Assembly: GCF_003570705.1 (NCBI RefSeq)
Contig: NZ_QWVT01000015.1
Span: 332,010 to 396,009 of the forward strand
Source of the DNA: Mesobacillus zeae
GTDB taxonomy: Bacteria > Bacillota > Bacilli > Bacillales > Cytobacillaceae
DNA: 64,000 nucleotides
Reading direction: 5' to 3'
This document shows, in pieces, positions 20,541 through 29,410 of this stretch (position 1 is its first letter; every line of letters begins with the position of its first letter). Below the pieces are notes generated by a model. It was not told the origin of the DNA. It saw only the letters and a list, made by a program, of their open reading frames with translations, and searched no databases. The translations under genes were made by a program, and so were the position numbers.

Positions 20541-21494
20541 TTACCTCCTAAGCTTAGGGTCTAATGCATCCTGTAGTCCGTCTCCAAGCACATTGAATGA
20601 AAACATTGTAAGCGATATGAAGAATGCAGGAAAAAACAACCGCCACCAGTGACCTGACAGGATAACAGGAAGAGCGTCGCTCGCCATGGAACCCCAGCTG
20701 GCAAAAGGAGGCTGGATTCCTAGGCCTAGGAAGCTCAGAAAAGCCTCTGCGAAGATAGCTGAAGGAACCGTCAGTGTCATTTGGACAATAATTGGTCCCA
20801 TTGTATTGGGAAGCAGATTTTTCCGGATGATGCGCCGTGTTTTTGTTCCAAATGTCTTTGATGCGAGAACAAATTCATAATTTTTAAGCTGCAGCACCTG
20901 TCCCCGGACAATTCTTGCCATTCCTATCCATCCGGTTACTGACAGCGCCAGGATGATCGTTGCAAGGCTGGGGCCCATGACAACACTGATGAGGATAACA
21001 ACAAGAAGGTAGGGAAGCCCGTAAAGGACTTCAATTACGCGCATCATAGCATGGTCCGTTCTTCCTCCTTTATATCCCGCAACACCTCCGTAAACCACTC
21101 CAATGAAGAAGTCGATTAGTGCCGCCGCTATCCCGACGAATAATGAGATTCTGGCACCGTACCATGTTCGTGAAAACACATCTCGGCCCAATTCGTCTGT
21201 TCCAAACCAGTGAGCCGAAGAAGGAGGCATGTTTTGATTCAGCAGGTTTTGTTTCGTCACGTCATAAGGGGAGAGCATTGGGCCAATCACAGCCATGATT
21301 GAAAGCACTGCAAGGAACACAAGACCTATCATTGCGAGCTTATTGCCCATTAGACGGTGCCAGGCATCCTGCCAGTATGAAAGGCTCGGCCTTGAAACAA
21401 CCTCGGCGTCCCCTTCATTTTTCTCAAGTGGTGAAAACCAGCTTTCCGGAATGTCAGGAGAGTGATTGGTTTCCTGCAGTTTTCGGACAGCCAT
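20541..21494 (-). CDS. dppC: Dipeptide ABC transporter permease DppC
   Basis: Inner-membrane permease of 317 aa with a long cytosolic N terminus, a first helix at about residue 55 and five more helices. It carries the ABC permease EAA region (FAEAFLSFLGLGIQPPFASWG) and the DppC/OppC motif HWFGTDELGRDVFSR. It overlaps dppB by one base (TAATG). Confidence 0.92.
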   Translation of the reverse strand: MAVRKLQETNHSPDIPESWFSPLEKNEGDAEVVSRPSLSYWQDAWHRLMGNKLAMIGLVFLAVLSIMAVIGPMLSPYDVTKQNLLNQNMPPSSAHWFGTDELGRDVFSRTWYGARISLFVGIAAALIDFFIGVVYGGVAGYKGGRTDHAMMRVIEVLYGLPYLLVVILISVVMGPSLATIILALSVTGWIGMARIVRGQVLQLKNYEFVLASKTFGTKTRRIIRKNLLPNTMGPIIVQMTLTVPSAIFAEAFLSFLGLGIQPPFASWGSMASDALPVILSGHWWRLFFPAFFISLTMFSFNVLGDGLQDALDPKLRR

Positions 21495-22426
21495 TATCTC
21501 TCCCCCTTCTGATGCAGCTTAATTCTAGGATCAAGCAAGCCATAGGCGATGTCGACGAGGAAAAGCATGATGATCAGGACTAGGCTGTAAAAAACGGTGG
21601 TCCCCATTATAACCGGATAATCCCGCTGGTTGATGCTTTCAACAAAGTATTTTCCCATACCTGGAATGGCAAAAATCTTCTCAATGACAAAGGTTCCGGT
21701 CAGTATAGCGGCAGCGAGGGATCCGACTATTGTCACCACTGGCAGTAACGCATTTTTCAGCGCATGCTTGAAGACGATTTTAAAAGGAGACAGCCCTTTT
21801 GCTTTTGCCGTCCTAATGTAGTCCTGTGTCAGCACCTCAAGCATGCTAGAACGGGTCAGCCTTGCAATGATCGCCATCGGCCCTGTAGCCAGCGCTGCCA
21901 CAGGGAGAATCATGTGTCTCGGGCTTGCCCATGTTGCAACCGGCAGGATTCCTAGATTGACTGACATCTGCTGGATCAGAAATGTGGCCAATACAAAATT
22001 AGGTACCGAAATGCCTATGACAGCGACTGTCATAGCAATGTAATCAATCAAGCCATTGTGCCGAAGGGCAGCAGCCACGCCGAGGAGCAGGCCTGAAACG
22101 ACCGCAAGGACAAGCGTTGCCATTCCAAGCTCAAAGGAAACAGGGAACCCTCTTCCCAGCATTTCGTTGACCGATTGTGAAGACTTTTTAATCGATGGCC
22201 CAAAATCAAAAGTAACAACAGATTTGAGATACATGACATATTGAATAAATAAGGGTTCGTCAAGGTGATAATATTCTTCCAGGTTTTTTTGGACAGCTTC
22301 ACTAGTGGCCCTCTCTTCATTAAAAGGCGAACCGGGAATGGAATGCATCAGGAAAAATGTAAGCGTGATGATGACCCAGAGCGTTGCAAGCATCCATCCT
22401 ATTCGCTTCAAAATATATGGCAGCAA
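21494..22426 (-). CDS. dppB: Dipeptide ABC transporter permease DppB
   Basis: Permease of 310 aa with six predicted helices, the N-terminal MLPYILKRIGWMLATLWVI block and the EAA loop ending GMGKYFVESINQRDYP. Together with DppC it forms the membrane channel. It uses a TTG start at 22426 behind TGAGGAACA. The gap to dppA is 41 nt. Confidence 0.9.
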   Translation of the reverse strand: MLPYILKRIGWMLATLWVIITLTFFLMHSIPGSPFNEERATSEAVQKNLEEYYHLDEPLFIQYVMYLKSVVTFDFGPSIKKSSQSVNEMLGRGFPVSFELGMATLVLAVVSGLLLGVAAALRHNGLIDYIAMTVAVIGISVPNFVLATFLIQQMSVNLGILPVATWASPRHMILPVAALATGPMAIIARLTRSSMLEVLTQDYIRTAKAKGLSPFKIVFKHALKNALLPVVTIVGSLAAAILTGTFVIEKIFAIPGMGKYFVESINQRDYPVIMGTTVFYSLVLIIMLFLVDIAYGLLDPRIKLHQKGER

Positions 22427-22467
22427 TGTTCCTCACACCCTCTCTTCCCTAACGGGTCTAGCATTGC

Positions 22468-23292
22468 TCAGCAGAAACCTGTCCTCGTGGCCAGCTCTGT
22501 CATTACCAGCATCGCCTTGTAGGCTTCCAAAATATCTTTGGCATGAAAGCGAACAATTGTAGTTCCTTCCTCGAGTTCCGTTCCAGGCATCAATGCGGCC
22601 CATTCAGCCTGTCCGTAATTGGCAAACTCAATTTTAAGGACCGGTTGATTTGGCGGGGAAAGTGGTTCCGCTTTTCCTATGTTCTGTAGAGCAAGGGCTG
22701 TTTTTTCTCTAATCAGTTCAGACGCTTTTGCGGGGGTCAATGATTTTACAGCTGATCGTGTGATGGTTTCTTTCACAGGCACGGTCAGAACACCTGGAAT
22801 CAGGCTTCCCGCTTCTTTCGCCGCCTGGTCGTCACCTGCCACCATGAGAACTGGTACACCGTAATAGCCCGCAACATAAGCATTAAAGCCAAGTTCCCCA
22901 ATGGCAACATCATTGATAAACATATTCCGGACGCCAAAAATCATCGAATGGGACATTACGCCTTTCATGGATGCCCTTGCATGGTAGCCGACAAAAATGA
23001 CACCACCAAACGTTTCGTCAAGCCCTTCAACCATTGAGAAGGGCTTGACTCCTCCTGTAATCAGCTGTGTTTCAGGATGAAGCAGTTCAACAAGCAGGTT
23101 ATTCATTTGTGAGTGGCTGTCATTTACAAGAATTTCTGTACAGCCATGCTCAAACCCTGATGTCACAACACTGTTGACTTCATTCGTCATAATCAGGCGT
23201 CCGCGCTCATAGTTTTGCTTGGCTGAATCGACGTGCGTATGGTCGGCCAGGCCTGTTATTCCTTCCATATCGGCCGATATGTATAACTTCAC
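22468..23292 (-). CDS. dppA: D-aminopeptidase DppA
   Basis: Zinc D-aminopeptidase of 274 aa (family M55). The N terminus MKLYISADMEGITG carries zinc ligands Asp8 and Glu10; VNDSHSQMNN and VGYHARASMKGVMSHS supply further catalytic-site His residues. The enzyme releases N-terminal D-amino acids such as D-Ala from D-Ala-D-Ala peptides and forms a decamer in B. subtilis. It starts with GTG at 23292 behind GGAAGGGG. It is first in the dpp operon, directly after a strong promoter overlapped by a CodY-like box. Confidence 0.92.
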   Translation of the reverse strand: MKLYISADMEGITGLADHTHVDSAKQNYERGRLIMTNEVNSVVTSGFEHGCTEILVNDSHSQMNNLLVELLHPETQLITGGVKPFSMVEGLDETFGGVIFVGYHARASMKGVMSHSMIFGVRNMFINDVAIGELGFNAYVAGYYGVPVLMVAGDDQAAKEAGSLIPGVLTVPVKETITRSAVKSLTPAKASELIREKTALALQNIGKAEPLSPPNQPVLKIEFANYGQAEWAALMPGTELEEGTTIVRFHAKDILEAYKAMLVMTELATRTGFC

Positions 23293-23318
23293 AAATTTTG
23301 CCCCTTCCGAAATTACAT

Positions 23319-23359
23319 AATTTTCTTAAAATTATAAATAATATCATGTTTTATATCAA
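23319..23359 (-). promoter_or_regulatory. dpp operon promoter with CodY-like box
   Basis: On the minus strand, -35 TTGATA and -10 TATAAT are separated by 17 nt (23354-23359 and 23331-23336). AATTTTCTTAAAATT at 23319-23333 matches the CodY consensus AATTTTCWGAAAATT with one mismatch and overlaps the -10, so binding would block initiation. CodY repression of dpp is known in B. subtilis. Confidence 0.75.
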
Positions 23360-23386
23360 CTGTTATTGCCACTTTCGGAAAATAAA

Positions 23387-23420
23387 TGGGCACTGCTTCC
23401 TATTTGGAAGCAGTGCCCTA
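23387..23420 (-). terminator. Terminator of the aspartokinase gene
   Basis: GGGCACTGCTTCC / GGAAGCAGTGCCC, a perfect 13-bp stem with a 5-nt loop, followed on the minus strand by a T-rich stretch. Confidence 0.85.
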
Positions 23421-23459
23421 GTCAGTTAAAAAAGATAGGATATTCAATTACAATCTTTT

Positions 23460-24821
23460 TTACACTTTTATTGAAATGAAAAATTCTTCATATATAGCCT
23501 TAACGGCTTTCCTTTCATCCGTTTCATTTACACCGAACATCATGCTTACCTCTGAAGAACCCTGGTTGATCATTTCAATATTGACTCCGGCACGTGCCAA
23601 AGCCCTGGAAGCTCTTGCCATTGTTCCAATATTGCATCGCATTCCTTCTCCTACTACCATGATCAGGGACAAATCATACATGATTTTTACTTCGTCGGCT
23701 CCCAGTTCGGATTGAATCCGTTCGAGAATTTCTTTTTCGATTGATGGTGAGAGCTGATCCTGACGGAGGATGACCGAAATATCATCAATACCTGACGGCA
23801 AGTGCTCATAACTGATTTGAAACTCTTCCAAAATTTGTAGAAGCCTGCGTCCAAATCCAATTTCTCTGTTCATCAGATATTTGCTGACATATATGCTGCA
23901 GAAGCCCTTATCAGCAGCGATGCCAACGACTGGGCCATTCTTGTTTAATCGCTGGCTGACAATTCTAGTGCCTGGCGATGCCGGATTGTTAGTGTTCTTA
24001 ACATGGACGGGAATACCCGCGCGGAATGCAGGCATCAGTGCCTCATCATGAAAAACGGAAAATCCGGCGTATGATAATTCACGCATTTCCCGGTACGTCA
24101 ATTCGCGGATCTCTTCCGGCTTTTCGACGATTCCTGGATTGACAGCATAAACTGCATCCACGTCCGTAAAGTTTTCATAAACATCGGCTTTTAAGCCGTT
24201 AGCAAGAATTGAACCAGTAATATCCGAACCGCTCCTCGAAAAGGTAACGATATTGCCATCAGCCGAATAGCCGAAAAAGCCCGGGAAAATGATGATTCCT
24301 TCATGTTCTCGCAAAGACATCAACTGATTGTAAGACTCCGGCAAAACCTGTGCATTCCCGGGTTCATCGCTGACAATTAGACCTGCTTTTCCTGGATTTA
24401 TGTATGCTGCATTGACGCCTCGGGACTGGAAATATTCGGCGACAAGGCGGGCGTTTTGATCCTCTCCGCTTGCTTTGACTGCCTCCATGAGCCTTTCTGG
24501 GTCTTTGTTCGATTGGGAAAGAAGATCCAATAGATTTTCTTTGATTTTGGCTGCAATATCTCCTTGTATGCCAGCTTCATTGGCGATGGATCGATACCTT
24601 TCCGCAACCGCCTCGATTAGTATTCCTGGATCCTTACCTTCAATGACCCTCTCTGCACAGGAAATCAAAAGGTCGGTCACTTTGATATCGTCACTACTCC
24701 GTTTCCCTGGCGCTGAAACGACAACTACTTTTCTTTCAGGATCAGATACGACGATTTCAAAAACCTTTTTAAGCTGCTCACCTGATGATAATGACGAGCC
24801 TCCAAACTTCACGACCTTCAT
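23460..24821 (-). CDS. Aspartokinase (YclM/ThrD-like, class III)
   Basis: Aspartate kinase of 453 aa that phosphorylates L-aspartate, the first step towards lysine, threonine, methionine and diaminopimelate. The N terminus MKVVKFGGSSLSSGEQLKKV holds the KFGGSS nucleotide-binding motif; two ACT domains fill the C-terminal third (about 315-450). The ATG at 24821 is preferred because GCGGAGGAACTATC precedes it, and the resulting length equals that of B. subtilis YclM (454 aa). Single gene with its own terminator. Which aspartokinase isozyme it replaces is inferred from length and layout. Confidence 0.85.
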   Translation of the reverse strand: MKVVKFGGSSLSSGEQLKKVFEIVVSDPERKVVVVSAPGKRSSDDIKVTDLLISCAERVIEGKDPGILIEAVAERYRSIANEAGIQGDIAAKIKENLLDLLSQSNKDPERLMEAVKASGEDQNARLVAEYFQSRGVNAAYINPGKAGLIVSDEPGNAQVLPESYNQLMSLREHEGIIIFPGFFGYSADGNIVTFSRSGSDITGSILANGLKADVYENFTDVDAVYAVNPGIVEKPEEIRELTYREMRELSYAGFSVFHDEALMPAFRAGIPVHVKNTNNPASPGTRIVSQRLNKNGPVVGIAADKGFCSIYVSKYLMNREIGFGRRLLQILEEFQISYEHLPSGIDDISVILRQDQLSPSIEKEILERIQSELGADEVKIMYDLSLIMVVGEGMRCNIGTMARASRALARAGVNIEMINQGSSEVSMMFGVNETDERKAVKAIYEEFFISIKV

Positions 24822-24907
24822 GATAGTTCCTCCGCTTTCGTTTTTTTTCATTATCACTGTAAAGCAAATAAGATGCAAGAAAAATTCCCCTCTGAAAGAA
24901 CATTTGT

Positions 24908-25543
24908 TTATTTAGAAAGAACACTATTAGTTCTTACAAGTTCAAGGAAATGTGTTAATATCCTTGCAGTCAGTCCCCAAATAGCCTTCCCTTCATAAAG
25001 GTAAAAATGTTCTTCCAGCTGTCTTGCCTGCCATTCATAATTTTCGCCGCCGATAATCAGATCGAACGGAAATCCGTCTTCAGGTTTGACTTGGTAGTTG
25101 ATTTTATACTTTTCGGGCTGTAAATTGAGCAGAAATGATAGTGGAACAGTGAAAAGTCCTCCAACCTCATCTTCGTTCGGCTTAATGGATTCGTAATTGT
25201 CAATCGTTCCAACAAAAGGGTAAATGATTGTGCCGAATGCAGATACCATATAATCCAGCGGAATCACATCCCGGATACTTTCCTCAGGGATACCAAGTTC
25301 TTCGGATGTTTCCCGAATGGCACATGCTTTTTCGTTATAGTCTTCCCTTTCAATTTTTCCGCCTGGAAAACAAATTTCTCCTGGCTGCCTGCGAAGTGTG
25401 TTTGAGCGGACTTCAAACACTATATGTATTTCGCCGTTTTTCTTAATCAACGGAAGAAGGACTGAAAAACGATAAAAGTCCTTTTGTCCGAGAATGCCCG
25501 GAACCCTGCTTCTTAATCTATCGATCAAATTATCAATTTTCAT
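24908..25543 (-). CDS. Nudix hydrolase, CoA pyrophosphatase type
   Basis: Protein of 211 aa with a Nudix box GGKIEREDYNEKACAIRETS followed by EELGI, carrying the two-residue insertion usual in the CoA diphosphatase (YeaB/NudL) subgroup, and the upstream motif RQPGEICFPGG. Such enzymes cleave CoA or its acyl/oxidised forms to phosphopantetheine and 3',5'-ADP. Cytosolic. The ATG at 25543 opens a compact protein; neighbours give no pathway context. Confidence 0.8.
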   Translation of the reverse strand: MKIDNLIDRLRSRVPGILGQKDFYRFSVLLPLIKKNGEIHIVFEVRSNTLRRQPGEICFPGGKIEREDYNEKACAIRETSEELGIPEESIRDVIPLDYMVSAFGTIIYPFVGTIDNYESIKPNEDEVGGLFTVPLSFLLNLQPEKYKINYQVKPEDGFPFDLIIGGENYEWQARQLEEHFYLYEGKAIWGLTARILTHFLELVRTNSVLSK

Positions 25544-25599
25544 ACGCAGCCTCCATTTTCAAGAGATAGTTACTCCATTATACATGCAGACAATGAAAA

Positions 25600-25626
25600 A
25601 AAGCCCCCTTTGAAGGGAGCCTTGAA
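25600..25626 (-). terminator. Terminator of the lmo0937-type gene
   Basis: Minus-strand hairpin GGCTCCC-TTCAAA-GGGGGCT followed by TTTTTTT, just after the small membrane gene. Confidence 0.7.
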
Positions 25627-25639
25627 GAATTTCGTTTTA

Positions 25640-25786
25640 CTAACCTGTCACTCTGCCTTTGATCACTTTATAGACAATGACGAGCAAGGCAATGACAAGC
25701 AGGATATGTATGACTCCACCTGCAATTTTAAAAATCAGCCCCAATACCCAAAGGACAAGCAGTATCCCCGCAAGCGTCCAAAGCAT
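25640..25786 (-). CDS. lmo0937-family small membrane protein, 48 aa
   Basis: MLWTLAGILLVLWVLGLIFK followed by a second hydrophobic helix IHILLVIALLVIVYKVI and a basic tail. Length, the MLWT start and the GGVIHILLVIA block match the lmo0937 family of tiny two-helix membrane proteins common in Bacillales. The function is unknown; relatives are often expressed under general stress. The ATG at 25786 is preceded by GAGG, and a terminator follows the stop. Confidence 0.8.
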   Translation of the reverse strand: MLWTLAGILLVLWVLGLIFKIAGGVIHILLVIALLVIVYKVIKGRVTG

Positions 25787-25965
25787 GCCGACCATCCTCT
25801 CTATTTTGTTTTATTCTATATAAAGCATACCCGAATACTGTTTGGATGAAACAAGCTGGCTTGAGACCAGAAAGTATATCAATTGGCCTTTGGTTCCCAA
25901 AAGGAGTAGAATCGTTTATATGCAGCAAAAATGGGATTTTTACAGAGAGGGAGCATCGAAAGACC

Positions 25966-26757
25966 ATGAAGAATTTTAAAATGTTATTTCTTGATATTGA
26001 CGGAACCACGCTAAGACCTGACGATACAATCGAGAGTTCCACAAAAGAAGCTATTTCCATCCTACGGGAAAAAGGAATTGAAACTGTTCTGGCTACCGGC
26101 AGACCAATCCACGAAATCAAAGAGATTGGAGAAGAGCTGGATATTAAATCATATATAGGCTATAACGGTGCGCTTGCTATCTATCGTGGCGAACATGTTT
26201 TTTCCAGCCCAATGGCTGACGAAAGTGTTCGTGCTATTCTGGAGACAATGAGGAAAAACGAGCATGAAGCTGTCCTCTATACAGACAGCAAAAATCTTTT
26301 CACACATCCTGATTCCCCGGCAACAAAAGACTTCGCCCAGAAATTTAACCTGCGGAGGAATGAGGCATTTGACGAGCAATTTATGGGAGATATCCTCGGG
26401 ATGACTATCATAGCAAAGGGCAACAATGGGGCTGAAATATATCAAAAGGAACCAAGAATGCACTTTTCTCAGGTGAATGTTGATGGGATGAGACATTCAC
26501 TCGACGTAATCAGGGACAATATCAACAAAGGAACAGGTATCAAATTCCTCCTTGACCGTCTAGGGATTGATAGGGAGCAGACCATTGCTTTTGGTGACGG
26601 AATGAATGACAAGGAAATGCTATCATACGTTGGAGTTGGCTTTGCAATGGGAAACAGTCTTCCCGATTTGTTTGCATATGCCGACCGCCGAACAACATCA
26701 GTTACGGATTCAGGGATCTACAATGGCTTAAAATCGCTAGGCCTATTAGATAGATGA
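25966..26757 (+). CDS. Cof-type HAD family phosphatase
   Basis: HAD-superfamily hydrolase of 263 aa, class IIB (Cof/YidA type). Motif I is FLDIDGTTL (nucleophile Asp10 in LDID), motif II lies in VLATGRP, the Lys in KGTGIKFLL serves as motif III, and motif IV is FGDGMNDKEML. These enzymes dephosphorylate sugar phosphates, flavin or PLP precursors; the substrate cannot be read off. The ATG at 25966 is chosen because the frame upstream has no ribosome binding site and family members start with the M-K-x-x-x-L-F-L-D core. Confidence 0.85.
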   Translation: MKNFKMLFLDIDGTTLRPDDTIESSTKEAISILREKGIETVLATGRPIHEIKEIGEELDIKSYIGYNGALAIYRGEHVFSSPMADESVRAILETMRKNEHEAVLYTDSKNLFTHPDSPATKDFAQKFNLRRNEAFDEQFMGDILGMTIIAKGNNGAEIYQKEPRMHFSQVNVDGMRHSLDVIRDNINKGTGIKFLLDRLGIDREQTIAFGDGMNDKEMLSYVGVGFAMGNSLPDLFAYADRRTTSVTDSGIYNGLKSLGLLDR

Positions 26758-26770
26758 TTTTATGAAAAAA

Positions 26771-27010
26771 AGTGAAAGCGCCTTGATTAGGCGCAGTAGC
26801 TGGACAAAAAAAAGCGAAAGCGCCCGTTCAGCGGCATATGGACTGGAGTCCATCGACTGAGATAATGAAAACACGAAGAGCGTTAGCGATTAGATGTTGA
26901 CTTATAAGCTAAGAGCGCGCACGTCCTGTGGGCAACGCCTTACTCGCACATCTTGTGCTTCATCGTAGGGAGTTGGAGAAGTCCACTAGACGCTGGGCAC
27001 AGTAGCTTGA
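26771..27010. repeat. Structured dispersed Bacillus-type repeat
   Basis: Non-coding block starting with a GCGCCT-TGATT-AGGCGC hairpin (26778-26794), followed by AAAGCGAAAGCGCCCGTTCA, a GCGCGCACGTCCTGTGGGCAACG segment and GCACATCTTGTGC. From memory, sequences with the AAGCG(G/A)AAGCGCC and CGCACGTCCTGTG words recur many times in Bacillus-group genomes. Only one copy is seen here, so its repeated nature is knowledge-based. Confidence 0.55.
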
Positions 27011-27038
27011 CAGTTTCCGCAGCATAAATCTTATTCAA

Positions 27039-27072
27039 TGAAAAAAGCGTGCTCACGATGCACGCTTTTTTC
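27039..27072. terminator. Bidirectional terminator
   Basis: AAAAAAGCGTGC / GCACGCTTTTTT perfect stem with a 7-nt loop; A-run and T-run flanks allow function on both strands. It follows the HAD gene and the structured repeat. Confidence 0.8.
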
Positions 27073-27184
27073 ATTCTATATGCTTTTTACTGCTCTTTTT
27101 TGCGGTCTGGATTTTGTCTCGTTTATTCTGCTTTTTGATTACGGAAAATTTCTCAACTCTGCCACGGAATGTCAGGGAATGAAA

Positions 27185-27220
27185 AAAGCCGCAAACCCAT
27201 AAAAGGGCTGCGGCTTTGTG
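27185..27220 (-). terminator. Terminator of aspA
   Basis: Minus-strand hairpin AAAGCCGCAGCCC / GGGTTTGCGGCTTTTTT, 11 nt beyond the aspA stop. Confidence 0.8.
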
Positions 27221-27230
27221 TGATAGGCAA

Positions 27231-28649
27231 TCAATCCTTGTTGAGCAGCTCTTCTCCTGCGATTCCAGGATTGGTCATTTCATAAGGATTGAGAATTAAA
27301 TCGAGTTCTTCTTCTGTCAGGACATCATAGGCCAGGCAAAGTTCACGAACGGACTTTCCTGTAAGGATGGCTTCGCGCGCAATACGGGAAACCGTTTCGT
27401 AACCAAGATGCGGGTTGACGGCAGTGATTATGCCGACACTTCTTTCGACATCATTCAAAAGTTTGTCCCTGTTTGCTTCGATTCCTGCTAGACAGTGCTC
27501 TGTGAAGACACGGAACCCGTTATTCATAATGCTAATGGATTGGATCAGATTAAATACAAGGACAGGCTCCATAACATTGAGTTCCAACTGGCCCGCTTCT
27601 GAAGCCAAGCAGATGGTATTGTCATTTCCGATAACCTGGAAAGCTACCTGGTTGATCACTTCTGCCATGACTGGATTGACCTTACCAGGCATGATTGAAG
27701 ATCCTGGCTGGCGAGCTGGAAGCACGATTTCATTAAAGCCAACACGCGGACCCGAAGCCATGAGCCTTAGATCATTAGCGATTTTTGACATATTCATCAT
27801 ACAAACTTTCAATGCTGCTGAAACCTCTGTATAGGCATCTGTATTTTGGGTTGCGTCAACAAGATGCTCTGCATTTACTAGAGGGAAACCTGAAATATCA
27901 GCAAGATGTTCAACAACAACCTTGATGTATGCTTGGTTGGCGTTCAGGCCTGTTCCAACCGCGGTCGCCCCCATATTCACCTCATATAGGTGTTGGCGAG
28001 TAGCTTCTATCCTTTTGATATCTCTTGATAGCACTCTGCTATAAGCTTCGAATTCCTGGCCGAGTCGAATTGGGACGGCATCCTGCAAATGAGTCCGGCC
28101 CATTTTGATAACGTCATCGAATTCTTTCGCTTTTTGTGATATAACTTGGTGCATGGTTCTCATCGTTTTCAGCAGTTTCTCTAGCAGTGACAAAACGGAA
28201 ATATGGATAGCGGTCGGAAATGCATCATTTGTCGACTGTGCCATATTTACATGCGAGTTTGGACTAAGCTTCATATAGTCGCCTTTTTTCTCGCCAAGCA
28301 ATTCCAACGCTCTGTTGGCAATTACTTCGTTTGTATTCATATTGATGGAAGTACCGGCCCCCCCTTGGATCGGATCCACAATGAACTGGTCATGCCATTT
28401 GCCTTCGATGATTTCATCTGCAGCTGTGACAATCACTTCTCCCAGCCCGTCGAATAGCCTTCCGACTTCCATGTTGGCCATTGCTGCCGCTTTTTTAACC
28501 ATCGCCATCGACGTGATTAACTCTTCGTGAATCCGGTAGCCGGTAATCGGAAAGTTTTCTACCGCCCTTAATGTCTGAATCCCGTAGTAAGCTTTGTTCG
28601 GCACTTCCTTGTTTCCAAGAAAGTCTTTCTCAATCCGTGTTTCTCCCAT
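27231..28649 (-). CDS. aspA: Aspartate ammonia-lyase AspA
   Basis: Aspartase of 472 aa in the fumarase/aspartase superfamily, converting aspartate reversibly to fumarate and ammonium. The signature GSSIMPGKVNPVMAE carries the catalytic Ser loop; other family blocks are FLGNKEVP, MNTNEVIANRALE, NMAQSTNDAFPTA and MGRTHLQDAVP. ATG at 28649 is preferred (AGGAGGGGTTTTTT precedes it) over the ORF start at 28667. Monocistronic: no asparaginase gene (ansA) is next to it, unlike the B. subtilis ans operon. Confidence 0.92.
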   Translation of the reverse strand: MGETRIEKDFLGNKEVPNKAYYGIQTLRAVENFPITGYRIHEELITSMAMVKKAAAMANMEVGRLFDGLGEVIVTAADEIIEGKWHDQFIVDPIQGGAGTSINMNTNEVIANRALELLGEKKGDYMKLSPNSHVNMAQSTNDAFPTAIHISVLSLLEKLLKTMRTMHQVISQKAKEFDDVIKMGRTHLQDAVPIRLGQEFEAYSRVLSRDIKRIEATRQHLYEVNMGATAVGTGLNANQAYIKVVVEHLADISGFPLVNAEHLVDATQNTDAYTEVSAALKVCMMNMSKIANDLRLMASGPRVGFNEIVLPARQPGSSIMPGKVNPVMAEVINQVAFQVIGNDNTICLASEAGQLELNVMEPVLVFNLIQSISIMNNGFRVFTEHCLAGIEANRDKLLNDVERSVGIITAVNPHLGYETVSRIAREAILTGKSVRELCLAYDVLTEEELDLILNPYEMTNPGIAGEELLNKD

Positions 28650-28894
28650 AAAAAACCCCTCCTGCATTAATCAGGCAGCACTCAGTGACGAGAAATAATT
28701 CTCAACCCAGGAAACTACCCTTCAGCAAATATCATTTGCTTCATTCCTATTGTATCGGAAACTGAAAGAGACTTCATCTGATGGCCCCTGCCCCCCATAT
28801 TAAAAATATTTCAACAGTTTGGATTATAGGTTTAAGCTTTTAGTCCTGCGGGAATATGATAACTAACAACAACAAAGATTGGAGCGGTTACATT

Positions 28895-28996
28895 ATGACA
28901 ACATTACTCTTGCTAGGTTTTGCATTTGCAGCTGCTGCCGGAATGAATTATTATGCGACAAAGGACGAATCGTTTTCAGAGGATTTTATTGAATAG
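28895..28996 (+). CDS. Tiny membrane peptide, 33 aa
   Basis: MTTLLLLGFAFAAAAGMNYY followed by a charged tail ending SEDFIE. One hydrophobic helix at the N terminus. The ATG follows GGAGCGGTTACATT, and a strong terminator lies 16 nt past the stop, so it has the layout of a complete small gene. No family recognised. Confidence 0.5.
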   Translation: MTTLLLLGFAFAAAAGMNYYATKDESFSEDFIE

Positions 28997-29012
28997 ACGA
29001 TAAATACAGAAT

Positions 29013-29043
29013 GGACAGGCACTCTGTGAGTGCCTGTCCTTTT
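29013..29043 (+). terminator. Terminator after the 33-aa gene
   Basis: GGACAGGCACT-CTGTG-AGTGCCTGTCC followed by TTTTG: perfect 11-bp stem. Confidence 0.85.
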
Positions 29044-29400
29044 GTTTTGGAAATGAAAAAATTCTTGGTTTGTAAAAAACATATCGGCAGCGAGTAGCAA
29101 CACCCATCGAGGTCATAAGCTGGTGAAAGAACGCCTTTAATGAAAGCTTGTTGGTGCTCATCGAGGAGCTTGTGCTTTTTTATCAAATGATAAAGCGCCT
29201 ATCCTCGTTGGGTACCTTATCCCCAAGTCTATCAAAAAGACTGGGAGCTTGTAGTTTTTTTAAAGCTTCTGGTGAAACAGCACTTGTTTTGACAGCTTTT
29301 GTCATGAGGCAGGAAAAGCGAGGATGATGTGGTGAATTACTATATATGGTCATCCGTTTAGTATTTTTCATGAGCTTTATTCCATTTTTATAAAAGAAAG
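29044..29400. other. Intergenic region, possibly decayed sequence
   Basis: About 360 bases before the MerR-like gene. Two overlapping minus-strand frames (29183-29371 and 28986-29186) read through most of it, but neither has a ribosome binding site or recognisable motif. It may be decayed coding or repeat sequence. The rightward promoter of the next gene should lie near 29340-29395. Confidence 0.35.
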
Positions 29401-29410
29401 GGCTGGCGAA

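Noticed and set aside
28986..29371. Two overlapping minus-strand ORFs (62 and 66 aa) upstream of the MerR-like gene
   Set aside because: No start signals and no recognisable motif; at most decayed sequence, so not annotated as genes.
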